In this document: piece after piece, positions 1 through 6,357 of the stretch
Layout of the letters: each line of letters starts with the position of its first letter
How positions within the stretch are numbered: the first letter of the stretch is position 1
The notes under the pieces: model-generated
Told to the model about the DNA's origin: nothing
The model's database searches: none
What the model saw: the letters and a program-made list of their open reading frames with translations, nothing else
From: Brevundimonas sp.
Lineage (GTDB): Bacteria > Pseudomonadota > Alphaproteobacteria > Caulobacterales > Caulobacteraceae
Length of the DNA: 9,506 bases
Reading direction: 5' to 3'
Assembly: GCA_022712235.1 (NCBI GenBank)
Contig: JALAGW010000276.1
Coordinates: 1-9,506, forward strand
Made by a program: the position numbers and the translations under genes

Positions 1-729
1 GTCGCCGAGATGTCGACGTCCGGCAGCGGCGCTACTGCACGGATCGAGGTTGGAAACGTCGGCTCCCGCGCCATGCCGTTCGAAACGGCCATCACGCGCG
101 TCGAAATGGATTCCGAGGGGCGGATCACCGAAACCCCCGGCGATGATGATTTCCTGGTCTTCCCGCCCCAGGGGCTTGTGGCCGTCAACGGCCAGCAGGT
201 CGTGAGAGTGCAGTGGGTCGGCCCCCCTCTGGAGCAGACGCGCGCCTACTATCTGGCGGTGAAGCAACTACCGGTCGAGACCGATCCGACGGCGATCCCG
301 GACACGCAAAGCGCGATTTCGGTGAACGTCCTCTATACGATGAAGACCTTGCTGCTGGTCAGCCCGCGTGGCGTGACGCCCGACGTCAAGGTTACCTCGG
401 TCTCGCCCACGGATGTCACATCGCCTCAACCTGAGATCGACCCCACCTTGCCCGTGACCGAGCTGCCGGCGCCGATCTCGACGCCCGGCGTGAAGGTCGA
501 AGTCACCAATCAGGGCGGACGACACGCCATGATGAGCGGCGCGACCTGGATCATTGAAGGCACCACCGTGGGCGGCGAGGCGTTCAGCCGCCGCCTGAGC
601 GGGACCGAAGTCTCCCAGATGGTTGGCGTGGGCTATGTGCCGGCGGGCGGCGGACGGCGGGTGTTCGACCTGCCGTTGGGGGTCGCGCTTGATCCGGCGA
701 AGCCGATGACGGTGCGCTTCACGCGATGA
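1..729 (+). CDS. Periplasmic pilus-assembly chaperone (PapD/CsuC type), 5' end cut by window
   Basis: A PapD-like chaperone binds pilin subunits in the periplasm, completes their fold by donor-strand complementation and delivers them to the usher. The frame is open from base 1. The first in-frame ATG (base 10) lies inside the first Ig-like domain, in the strand just before ARIEVGNVGSRAMPFE, so it is not the real start; a signal peptide and first strand, perhaps 30 residues, are missing upstream. Domain 1 shows RAYYLAVKQLPVE, typical of the segment before the F1-G1 loop, and a G1 strand ending MKTLLLVSP. The Lys at 343-345 fits the conserved subunit-anchoring Lys (K112 in PapD). The partner Arg of strand A1 is outside the window. 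Domain 2 spans roughly 480-726 (GVKVEVTNQGG onward). The stop overlaps the usher start as ATGA, implying translational coupling. The family is clear; the Csu-like subtype is inferred from gene order. Confidence 0.88.
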   Translation, partial: VAEMSTSGSGATARIEVGNVGSRAMPFETAITRVEMDSEGRITETPGDDDFLVFPPQGLVAVNGQQVVRVQWVGPPLEQTRAYYLAVKQLPVETDPTAIPDTQSAISVNVLYTMKTLLLVSPRGVTPDVKVTSVSPTDVTSPQPEIDPTLPVTELPAPISTPGVKVEVTNQGGRHAMMSGATWIIEGTTVGGEAFSRRLSGTEVSQMVGVGYVPAGGGRRVFDLPLGVALDPAKPMTVRFTR

Positions 730-3251
730 CGGCGGCATGGCGCGTTCTCGCGATCGGCTTGCCGATCGGCATGGTCTGCTTCGGCCAGGGTCCCGTCAGG
801 GCTCAGACGACGAGCGATGTCGAAAGCGCTCAGTCGCCGGCGTCGAACGTGGCGAAACCCCCGAAACCGGATTTGAATCCCTATGATCGGGACATCAATC
901 TCACGGCCCCGGTTCAGTTCAACTCGCGGATGCTCGGCGAAGTCGACGTCCTGCTGACCAAGGACGACGATCTCTACGTCGACAGCGAGAGCTTCAGGCG
1001 GCTGATCGATCCGTTGTTGACGGCCGAAGCCCAGGTGGAGCTTCAACAGGGTCTGGGCGGGCTGACCTCGTTCACGCCTGAGCAGATCGAGGCCCTGGGG
1101 GTTCGACTGGAATATGATCCCCAGCAATTGGCCATCATGGTTCTGCGGATCGACCCGTCCAGGCGATCGGTCGAGAACATCTTTCGCGAAAGCCGGCGAG
1201 ACGAACCCGGTCAGCGGCCCGAGAGCTTTTCAGCCTACCTGAACACCAACCTCGCCTTGGTGAAGCGGTCGGACGAGGGCGGTTTCGACAAGCCGTCGGT
1301 GTTTCTCAACGGCGCCGTTCGGGCCGGGAACGTCGTGTTTGAAGCCGATGTTCAGGGGCGTGAGAATTTCAGCGACGACAGTTACGAGATGTACCGGCGC
1401 TACGCGCGGCTCGTTTACGATCAGCCTGAACAGTATCGCCGCTTCTATCTGGGTGACCTGGATCCGGAAACGCGGGGCCGTCAGGGCTTTGCGCAGATCG
1501 GCGGCGTCGGCGTCGTTCGCCAGCGGCAGAGGTTCGACAGCTTCCGCTCCAACGCCCTGGTCGGCAATCGCCAGCTTCTGCTTCAGGAGAACTCGACCGT
1601 CAGGATCATGCGCAACGGCGTTCTGCAGCGCGAGCTGGTTCTGGACGCCGGCCAGTATGATGTCTCGAACCTGCCGCTCGAGGTCGGCAGCAACGATATC
1701 GAACTGGAAGTCGTCGGCATCTCCGGGGCGCAGAACACGGTTCGCTACAGCGCCTATCTGGATGTCATTGATCTGGAGCCCGGCGATTACGAGTATGGGG
1801 CCTTTCTGGGTCTCAATAGCGAATTCGCCTTCGGGTCACCGACCTATGACGAGGGCGAACTGGTTTTCAGCGGCTACTATCGCAAGGCCTTCCTGAACGC
1901 GCCGGCCGTCGGCCTTGGCCTGCAGGCGACCGAGGATGTGCAGACGGTTTCGGCTCAATCCCAGCTGGTCCTGGGATCGGGCGCCAGGCTCCGTTTCGAC
2001 GGTGCGGCCAGCAACGCCGACTTCGGGACCGGTTACGCCCTCGGCCTGGGTCTCGACTATATCTTCGACCAGGGCATTCAGCTCGATAGCCTGACCATCA
2101 GCGCCGATTACACCTCCGAGGATTTTTCGGTTCTCGGCAATGAGACCGGCGTGAACCCCATATCCTGGCAGGTGTCGGGTAACTACACGCGCGTCTTCGA
2201 CGAGCGCTGGACGGGCAGCGTGGTCGGCAGCTACCGCATCAGCCGGCAAGCCGACCGCGGAGACGGCTATTCGCTGAACCTCATCAGCAACTATCGCATT
2301 AATCCGCGCTGGGCCATTCAGGGCGGCGTCGAGTATGTGAAGACCGGCAGCAACAGCGCGTTCAGCAATGACGGGTTTGGTTTCAGCTTCGCTCTGGTCT
2401 GGCAACCGGGCGTCGATCGCAGGGCCGAAGCGCGCTACAATTCTGCGCGGAATTCCGGCAGCGTCCGTTATAGCAAGACAACCGACAATCACGTCGGCGC
2501 CTACGGTTATTCGCTGTCCTCGACCTATGAGGACGGTCCAGGCTCGCTGTCGGGGCAGGTCGACTACATCGGCAATCGCTTTGCGGCCAACCTGTCGCAC
2601 GGCGCCTATGGCCAGAGCTTTGGCGACATCGGCGACCGTCAGATCACGACGCTGCGGCTGGGTTCGTCCATAGCCACGGTCGGCAGTTCGTGGGGGATTG
2701 GTCGCAATATCTACGACAGCTTCGCGATCGTCCGGCCTCACCCGTCGCTCGACAGCCCGGTCATCGTGGGCGACACCCTGGCGCAGGGACGCTATGTCGC
2801 CCGCAGCGGCCCGCTTGGCGGCGCGGTGGCGAACAATCTGATCTCCTACGTCAACCAGTCCGTTCGTCATGACGCGCTGAACCCGCCCATCGGCTATGAC
2901 ACCGGCGCGGGAACGAGCCGCGTCTTCCCGGCCTATCGTTCGGGATACGAGATCGTGGTCGGCCGTGCTGACTTTGTCAGCGCCGTCGGACGGCTGGTGG
3001 ACCGCAGCCAGCGCCCCATCTCCCTGACGTCCGGCCGGATTCGTCCGGTCGATGAACCAGACGCCAAGCCGGAACTTTTCTTCACCAATACCGCTGGACG
3101 TTTTGCGGTCCAGAACCTGACTCCCGGCCGCCGGTATCTGGTCGAGCTGCCTTCCATCGAGCGCGCGTTCGAGATTTCTGTGCCGGAAGATTCCGATGGG
3201 CTGCTGGATCTCCAGCAGGTTCCTCTGTCTGTGGAGATCGCCAATGACTAG
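726..3251 (+). CDS. Outer-membrane pilus usher (FimD/PapC/CsuD family)
   Basis: The usher is the outer-membrane channel that accepts chaperone-subunit complexes and polymerises and secretes the pilus. The protein has 841 residues, normal for the family. A signal peptide covers about residues 1-26 (cleavage after PVRA). Next come an N-terminal periplasmic domain (about 45-160, with GEVDVLLTKDDDLYVD), a long beta-barrel rich in alternating aromatic and glycine strands (about 170-690), and an early barrel/plug segment containing NGVLQRELVLDAGQYDVSNL, the usual 'NG...L.pG...l.nlP' pattern of ushers. The C-terminal region has PPIGYDTGAG and FPAYRSGYEIVVG, then a small beta domain with FFTNTAGRFAVQNLTPGRRY, like the CTD that holds the chaperone-subunit complex. 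The only cysteine is in the signal peptide, so the mature protein cannot form the disulfide seen in the CTD of some gamma-type ushers. No Shine-Dalgarno precedes the ATG; coupling through the ATGA overlap is likely. Confidence 0.93.
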   Translation: MTAAWRVLAIGLPIGMVCFGQGPVRAQTTSDVESAQSPASNVAKPPKPDLNPYDRDINLTAPVQFNSRMLGEVDVLLTKDDDLYVDSESFRRLIDPLLTAEAQVELQQGLGGLTSFTPEQIEALGVRLEYDPQQLAIMVLRIDPSRRSVENIFRESRRDEPGQRPESFSAYLNTNLALVKRSDEGGFDKPSVFLNGAVRAGNVVFEADVQGRENFSDDSYEMYRRYARLVYDQPEQYRRFYLGDLDPETRGRQGFAQIGGVGVVRQRQRFDSFRSNALVGNRQLLLQENSTVRIMRNGVLQRELVLDAGQYDVSNLPLEVGSNDIELEVVGISGAQNTVRYSAYLDVIDLEPGDYEYGAFLGLNSEFAFGSPTYDEGELVFSGYYRKAFLNAPAVGLGLQATEDVQTVSAQSQLVLGSGARLRFDGAASNADFGTGYALGLGLDYIFDQGIQLDSLTISADYTSEDFSVLGNETGVNPISWQVSGNYTRVFDERWTGSVVGSYRISRQADRGDGYSLNLISNYRINPRWAIQGGVEYVKTGSNSAFSNDGFGFSFALVWQPGVDRRAEARYNSARNSGSVRYSKTTDNHVGAYGYSLSSTYEDGPGSLSGQVDYIGNRFAANLSHGAYGQSFGDIGDRQITTLRLGSSIATVGSSWGIGRNIYDSFAIVRPHPSLDSPVIVGDTLAQGRYVARSGPLGGAVANNLISYVNQSVRHDALNPPIGYDTGAGTSRVFPAYRSGYEIVVGRADFVSAVGRLVDRSQRPISLTSGRIRPVDEPDAKPELFFTNTAGRFAVQNLTPGRRYLVELPSIERAFEISVPEDSDGLLDLQQVPLSVEIAND

Positions 3252-4152
3252 TTCCGGTTCGAGGCGCGGCGTCGCCCTGGGGGCAATGGCGGCCGCATTT
3301 GTTCTGGCCGCGGCCGGCGGCGCCAGCGCCGACTGCCGTCTGACCATCACGGCGCCGCAGGATTACTGGGTCATTCGTCACGATCCCTATGTCCAGGACG
3401 TGGCTCTCGGTGAGTTCGACCTGATGCTGACCAATGAGGGCGACGCCAATTGCGTCGGTCAAATTCAGGCTGACACCCTGGGCGAGGCCTTCGGCATGGT
3501 CCGATCGGAAGATGTCAGCCGCATCCCCTATGCCTTGGTGGACGAACGAAATGGCACGGACCTCACGCCACGCGCCGGAGCGAGCGCGCGGCGGGCTTCG
3601 GCTCGTCCTGTCTCTCTGGCTCCGGGCGGCCGGGAAATGCTTCGCTTCAGTCTGCTGGTGTCGCCGGAGGCGACGCTTGGGGACGGGGACTACACCCAGA
3701 ACCTGGTCTTCGCCGTGAACACGCCGGATGGCATGCCTTTGGCGGAGCGCCTTGTCACGGTCGGGATCTCCGTGCCGGCGGCGGCGCTCATGGGTTTGAA
3801 GGGGGCGGTCCAGCGAACGGGCGCCGGCGCGACCATTGACCTGGGAGAACTGACCGAGGGACGGCGCGCCTTGGGCGCATCGCTCTATGTGCTCAGCACG
3901 CGCGGCTATGCGATCGGGGTCTCATCCGACAATCAGGGCAAACTGCGACTGGCCTCAACCGACTGGAGCATCCCCTACGCCCTCGCTCTGGGCAGCGAAG
4001 AGGTCAATCTGGTTCAGGGCGACGAAGTCCGGGTCGCCTCGCGTCGGCCCCGGATCGACGACTATCCTTTGTCCATCCAGATCGGGAACACGTCGAACCG
4101 GCGGGCGGGAGAATACTCGGACACCCTGAGGTTCACGATCTCGCCCTTTTAG
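3244..4152 (+). CDS. Secreted SCPU-type protein, probable pilus tip subunit (CsuE-like position)
   Basis: The protein has 302 residues. I chose the ATG at 3244, not the in-frame ATG at 3196, because it gives a clean signal peptide (basic start, hydrophobic core, cleavage about A29 in GGASA) and has GGAGA six bases upstream at 3233-3237. It overlaps the usher by 8 bases. Two beta-rich domains are likely. The N-domain (about 30-178) holds the only mature cysteines, C31 and C70, a probable disulfide. The C-domain (about 185-302) fits the spore coat U / Csu pilin pattern: IDLGELTEG, then Y-x-hydrophobic strands, then IPYAL, and a final AGEYSDTLRFTIS. The Cys usually found before the 'GY' strand is Ser (S218). 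In archaic chaperone-usher operons the gene after the usher encodes a two-domain tip adhesin (CsuE); role and position agree here. The adhesin function is inferred; it could be another minor subunit. Confidence 0.72.
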   Translation: MTSSGSRRGVALGAMAAAFVLAAAGGASADCRLTITAPQDYWVIRHDPYVQDVALGEFDLMLTNEGDANCVGQIQADTLGEAFGMVRSEDVSRIPYALVDERNGTDLTPRAGASARRASARPVSLAPGGREMLRFSLLVSPEATLGDGDYTQNLVFAVNTPDGMPLAERLVTVGISVPAAALMGLKGAVQRTGAGATIDLGELTEGRRALGASLYVLSTRGYAIGVSSDNQGKLRLASTDWSIPYALALGSEEVNLVQGDEVRVASRRPRIDDYPLSIQIGNTSNRRAGEYSDTLRFTISPF

Positions 4153-4154
4153 GA

Positions 4155-4178
4155 CGCTCGCGGCCTCAGCGCGGAGCG
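4155..4178. terminator. Weak hairpin between convergent genes
   Basis: A 5-bp stem (CGCTC/GAGCG) continues after a single bulged G into 3 more pairs (GCG/CGC), closing a 7-base loop. It spans the 13-base gap and the stop codon of the - strand gene. No T run follows on either strand, so this is not a standard intrinsic terminator. It may slow converging polymerases, or may be chance in GC-rich DNA. Confidence 0.22.
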
Positions 4179-4600
4179 ATCGTAAGGGTCAGGACGACAG
4201 GGGCGTTCAGTTGAACGTCGTCAAAACGCAGCACCATGTCACGTATGGTGGCCATGCTCGACTGTCCCAGCACGTGCATGCCGGAGGCGTTGAGCGCGAA
4301 GGCGTCGTGGCCGTACCACAGGCTGACCTTCTCCTGGCTGTCCAGCTGTCGATAGTTGGCCGAAACCGTATAGCCGCCGGCGATGTTGCAGGCTTCGACC
4401 ACGGAGCGACGCTCGCCCTCGACGATGTTCACGGGGCCGCCCGAGTCGATCGAGCACGACGGGGCGACCATCGCGGTAATGCGGAAGCTCCCATTGCCGG
4501 TGCTGCCGGAAGCCTGGGCGGCATGAGGCGCGGCGAGGGCGGTCAGGCCGGCGACGACCGTCAGAAAGGCTCGGCGTTTTGCCGACTTCAACATGGTCAT
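4166..4600 (-). CDS. Small secreted pilin-like protein (Csu/SCPU-like fold suspected)
   Basis: The protein has 144 residues. I chose the ATG at 4600 because it begins a good signal peptide (MTMLKSAKRRAF, then a hydrophobic stretch ending HAAQA, cleavage about residue 30) and has GAGG five bases upstream. A longer frame starting at 4693 would put 31 charged residues before the signal peptide. The mature part begins GSFRITAMVAPSCSIDSG, which resembles the first strand of SCPU-type pilins ('F.V.A.V...C.v'), then has a second Cys in ACNIAGGYTVSANYR, and ends in alternating strands (VVLTLTIAPR). Two Cys at this spacing fit one disulfide in a small Ig-like subunit. The gene converges on the pilus operon with 13 bases between stops. 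A role as an extra pilin or surface subunit handled by the same chaperone and usher is inferred from fold pattern and location. I do not recognise a named family member. Confidence 0.62.
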   Translation of the reverse strand: MTMLKSAKRRAFLTVVAGLTALAAPHAAQASGSTGNGSFRITAMVAPSCSIDSGGPVNIVEGERRSVVEACNIAGGYTVSANYRQLDSQEKVSLWYGHDAFALNASGMHVLGQSSMATIRDMVLRFDDVQLNAPVVLTLTIAPR

Positions 4601-4762
4601 GACGTCCTCATCACCCTTGATTTCAATGGGACGATACTTGGCGGCTCTTAACTTCACGCGATCAGACACGCTTAGCCGGGGCTTAAGCCGCATCGTAAAC
4701 CGTCGCTAACCTTGATGGACAAGAGCGCTCCGCTGCGGCGGACCTTCGAGCGAGAACGCATG
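4601..4762 (-). promoter_or_regulatory. Upstream region of the pilin-like gene
   Basis: About 160 bases lie between the pilin-like gene and the terminator of the transporter gene, so the pilin-like gene must use its own promoter here. The best sigma70-like pair I can find on the - strand is TTGTCC (4722-4717) and TTTACG (4699-4694) with a 17-base gap, a weak match. The region is visibly richer in A and T than its flanks. The leader ends with GAGG five bases before the ATG at 4600. Confidence 0.35.
4672..4686 (-). promoter_or_regulatory. Possible CtrA-like binding site
   Basis: Read on the - strand this is TTAA, seven bases, CTAA: seven of eight matches to the TTAA-N7-TTAA consensus of CtrA, the cell-cycle regulator of Caulobacterales and relatives. 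It overlaps a perfect 10-base palindrome, GGCTTAAGCC (4680-4689). A poorer copy (GTAA-N7-CTAA, read on + at 4695-4709) lies next to it. The site would fall just downstream of the weak -10 element noted for this gene. Chance is not excluded. Confidence 0.25.
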
Positions 4763-4794
4763 AAAAAGGGGGCGCGATCCGCATCGCGCCCCCT
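4763..4794 (-). terminator. Intrinsic terminator of the MFS transporter gene
   Basis: A perfect 12-bp stem (4767-4778 paired with 4783-4794) closes a 4-base loop. On the - strand it is followed directly by TTTTTC (4767-4762). It lies about 30 bases past the stop of the transporter gene. No T run follows on the + strand, so it works in one direction. It separates transporter transcription from the pilin-like gene. Confidence 0.92.
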
Positions 4795-4823
4795 CTAAGA
4801 TGGGGTAGCCCGTTTGGGTGGCC

Positions 4824-6167
4824 TCAGGTCTTGGCGCCGGCGCGGCCGCGGCCCAATTCACGGTTCAGCCACAGGGCCAGCAGGGTGCAGACGGCGCCCG
4901 ACAGCAGATAGCCGCCGCCGGCCACCAGGCCGAACTTGCCCGACAGGGCCAGCGCCGCCAGCGGGGCGAAGCCGGCGCCGAACAGCCAGGCCAGGTCCGA
5001 GGTCAGGGCCGAGGCCGTGTAGCGGTTGCCCAGACTGAAGCTGGAGGCGATCGACCCCGAGGCCTGACCGAAGGACAGACCCAGCAGGACGAAGCCCAGG
5101 ATCATGTAGGCCAGCTCGCCCATGGGGCCGCCGTCCAGCATCTGGGGCGCGAAGCCCGAGAAGGCGGCGATGCCGGCGGCGGTGACGGCCAGCAGGGCGC
5201 GACGGCCATAACGGTCGGCCAGCCAGCCCGAGGCCAGGATGGCGATCAGGCCGAAGACGGCGCCGACCAGTTCGATCATCAGGAAGCGGGCGGGCGATTC
5301 CTCCGTGTAGAGGAAGACCCAGGACAGCGGGAAGACCGTCACCATGTGGAACATGGCGAAGCTGGCCAGGGGGGCGAAGGCGCCGATGACGATGCCGCCG
5401 CCTTCTTCGCGCACGGCCTTGGTCACGGGGGCGGGGTGCAGTTCCAGCGTCTCGAACGCCGCCTGGAAGGCGGGGGTCACCACGATGCGCAGGCGGGCGA
5501 ACAGGGCCACCACGTTGATGGCGAAGGCCACGAAGAAGGGATAGCGCCAGCCCCAGTCCAGGAAGTCGGCGGCCGACAGCTTGGTCAGGAAGTAGGCGAA
5601 CAGGGCGCTGGCCACGATCAGGCCGAAGGGCGCGCCCAGTTGCGGCACCATGGCGTACCAGCCGCGACGGTTCTCCGGCGCGCTGACGGCCAGCAGCGAG
5701 GCCATGCCGTCCCAGGCGCCGCCCAGGGCCACGCCCTGACCGATCCGCAGCACGATCAGCATGACCGCCGCCCAATGCCCGACCTGATCAAAGCTGGGCA
5801 GGAAGCCTAGGCAGACCGTCGATATGCCCAGCAGGAAGAGGGCGATGGTCAGCTTGGTCCCGCGCCCGAAGCGCCGGTCGATCTCGATGAACAGGGCCGT
5901 ACCGAGCGGGCGCGCGATGAAGGCCACGGCGAAGACGGCGAAGGACAGCAGCGTCCCGCCCAGCGGTCCGGCATAGGGGAAGACCAACTGCGGGAAGACC
6001 ACGACCGAGGCGATTGCATAGACGAAGAAGTCGAAGAATTCCGACGTGCGACCGATGATCACCCCGATCGCAATTTCTCCGGCGTCGATTTTGCCGTGTC
6101 GTGCGTTGATCTGGCTGGCGTCCCGCTCGAGGGACTCTGAAAAAGGCGCGCCGCTGGTGGCGTTCAT
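4824..6167 (-). CDS. MFS transporter, metabolite:H+ symporter type, cyo-linked
   Basis: This is a 447-residue inner-membrane protein, about 12 helices, typical in length for the MHS group of the major facilitator superfamily (ProP, ShiA and KgtP are members). Supporting motifs: GRTSEFFDFFVYA (39-51), matching the 'G..iEwyDF..Y' of helix 1; FIARPLGTALF (83-93); LLGISTVCLGFLP (112-124); RIGQGVALGGAWDG (141-154); a clear second motif-A copy DRYGRR (318-323). Two departures from classic MHS proteins: the loop 2-3 motif reads IEIDRRFGRGTK rather than the usual 'GhlGDRiGRK', and GGEW is GGAW (A151). From memory, close relatives with a similar DRR.GRG and GG[AS]WDG often sit beside cyo genes in other Proteobacteria. 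Substrate unknown. Start ATG at 6167 has GGGA twelve bases upstream, rather far. Divergent from cyoA; ends in a strong terminator. Confidence 0.88.
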   Translation of the reverse strand: MNATSGAPFSESLERDASQINARHGKIDAGEIAIGVIIGRTSEFFDFFVYAIASVVVFPQLVFPYAGPLGGTLLSFAVFAVAFIARPLGTALFIEIDRRFGRGTKLTIALFLLGISTVCLGFLPSFDQVGHWAAVMLIVLRIGQGVALGGAWDGMASLLAVSAPENRRGWYAMVPQLGAPFGLIVASALFAYFLTKLSAADFLDWGWRYPFFVAFAINVVALFARLRIVVTPAFQAAFETLELHPAPVTKAVREEGGGIVIGAFAPLASFAMFHMVTVFPLSWVFLYTEESPARFLMIELVGAVFGLIAILASGWLADRYGRRALLAVTAAGIAAFSGFAPQMLDGGPMGELAYMILGFVLLGLSFGQASGSIASSFSLGNRYTASALTSDLAWLFGAGFAPLAALALSGKFGLVAGGGYLLSGAVCTLLALWLNRELGRGRAGAKT

Positions 6168-6357
6168 GACCGATGACGTTCCCTGGACCCGGGCGCGACA
6201 TGCGCGCCGACACGGTAAGAATGACGAAAGCGGCCATTTGCTCCCGATCGTCGTCGGGGGGGATAGGACGGATTGTCCAATGTCGCCCTTCGACAGGCGG
6301 CGCTACGGGCCGCCCACGATGATCGAGCCAGCACCCAATTTCCGGACAGGAGCCTTC
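6168..6357. promoter_or_regulatory. Divergent intergenic region, transporter / cyoA
   Basis: These 190 bases must hold the promoters of both the transporter (-) and the cyo operon (+). I see no convincing -35/-10 pair and no FNR-like TTGAT-N4-ATCAA box. Two small inverted repeats are present: GGCGCG-N5-CGCGCC (6192-6208), and GGAC-N5-GTCC (6266-6278). Either could be an operator or chance. The frame of cyoA happens to stay open through the region, but nothing there looks coding. Confidence 0.4.
6348..6352 (+). promoter_or_regulatory. Ribosome binding site that fixes the cyoA start
   Basis: AGGAG lies five bases before the GTG at 6358. The in-frame ATG at 6319 has no purine-rich site at a proper distance. 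With the GTG, the lipobox Cys falls at residue 19, normal for a lipoprotein signal. Confidence 0.8.

Noticed and set aside
10..12. ATG at base 10 as the start of the chaperone
   Set aside because: It falls inside the first Ig domain with no signal peptide; the frame is open to the window edge, so the gene is truncated.
1836..3350. Open frame of about 500 codons on the - strand opposite the usher
   Set aside because: Ala/Arg/Asp-rich with no recognisable motif; the usher on the + strand has a signal peptide, family motifs and coupled neighbours.
4601..4693. N-terminal extension of the pilin-like protein (ATG at 4693)
   Set aside because: It would place 31 mostly charged residues before the signal peptide; the ATG at 4600 has GAGG and directly begins the signal.
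4818..5810. Open frame on the + strand opposite the MFS transporter
   Set aside because: Low-complexity Gly/Gln/His/Arg product, a shadow of a clear membrane protein gene on the - strand.
6046..6357. Upstream in-frame ATGs for cyoA (6046, 6319)
   Set aside because: 6046 lies inside the transporter gene. 6319 has no Shine-Dalgarno and pushes the lipobox Cys to residue 32, whereas the GTG at 6358 has AGGAG at ideal spacing.
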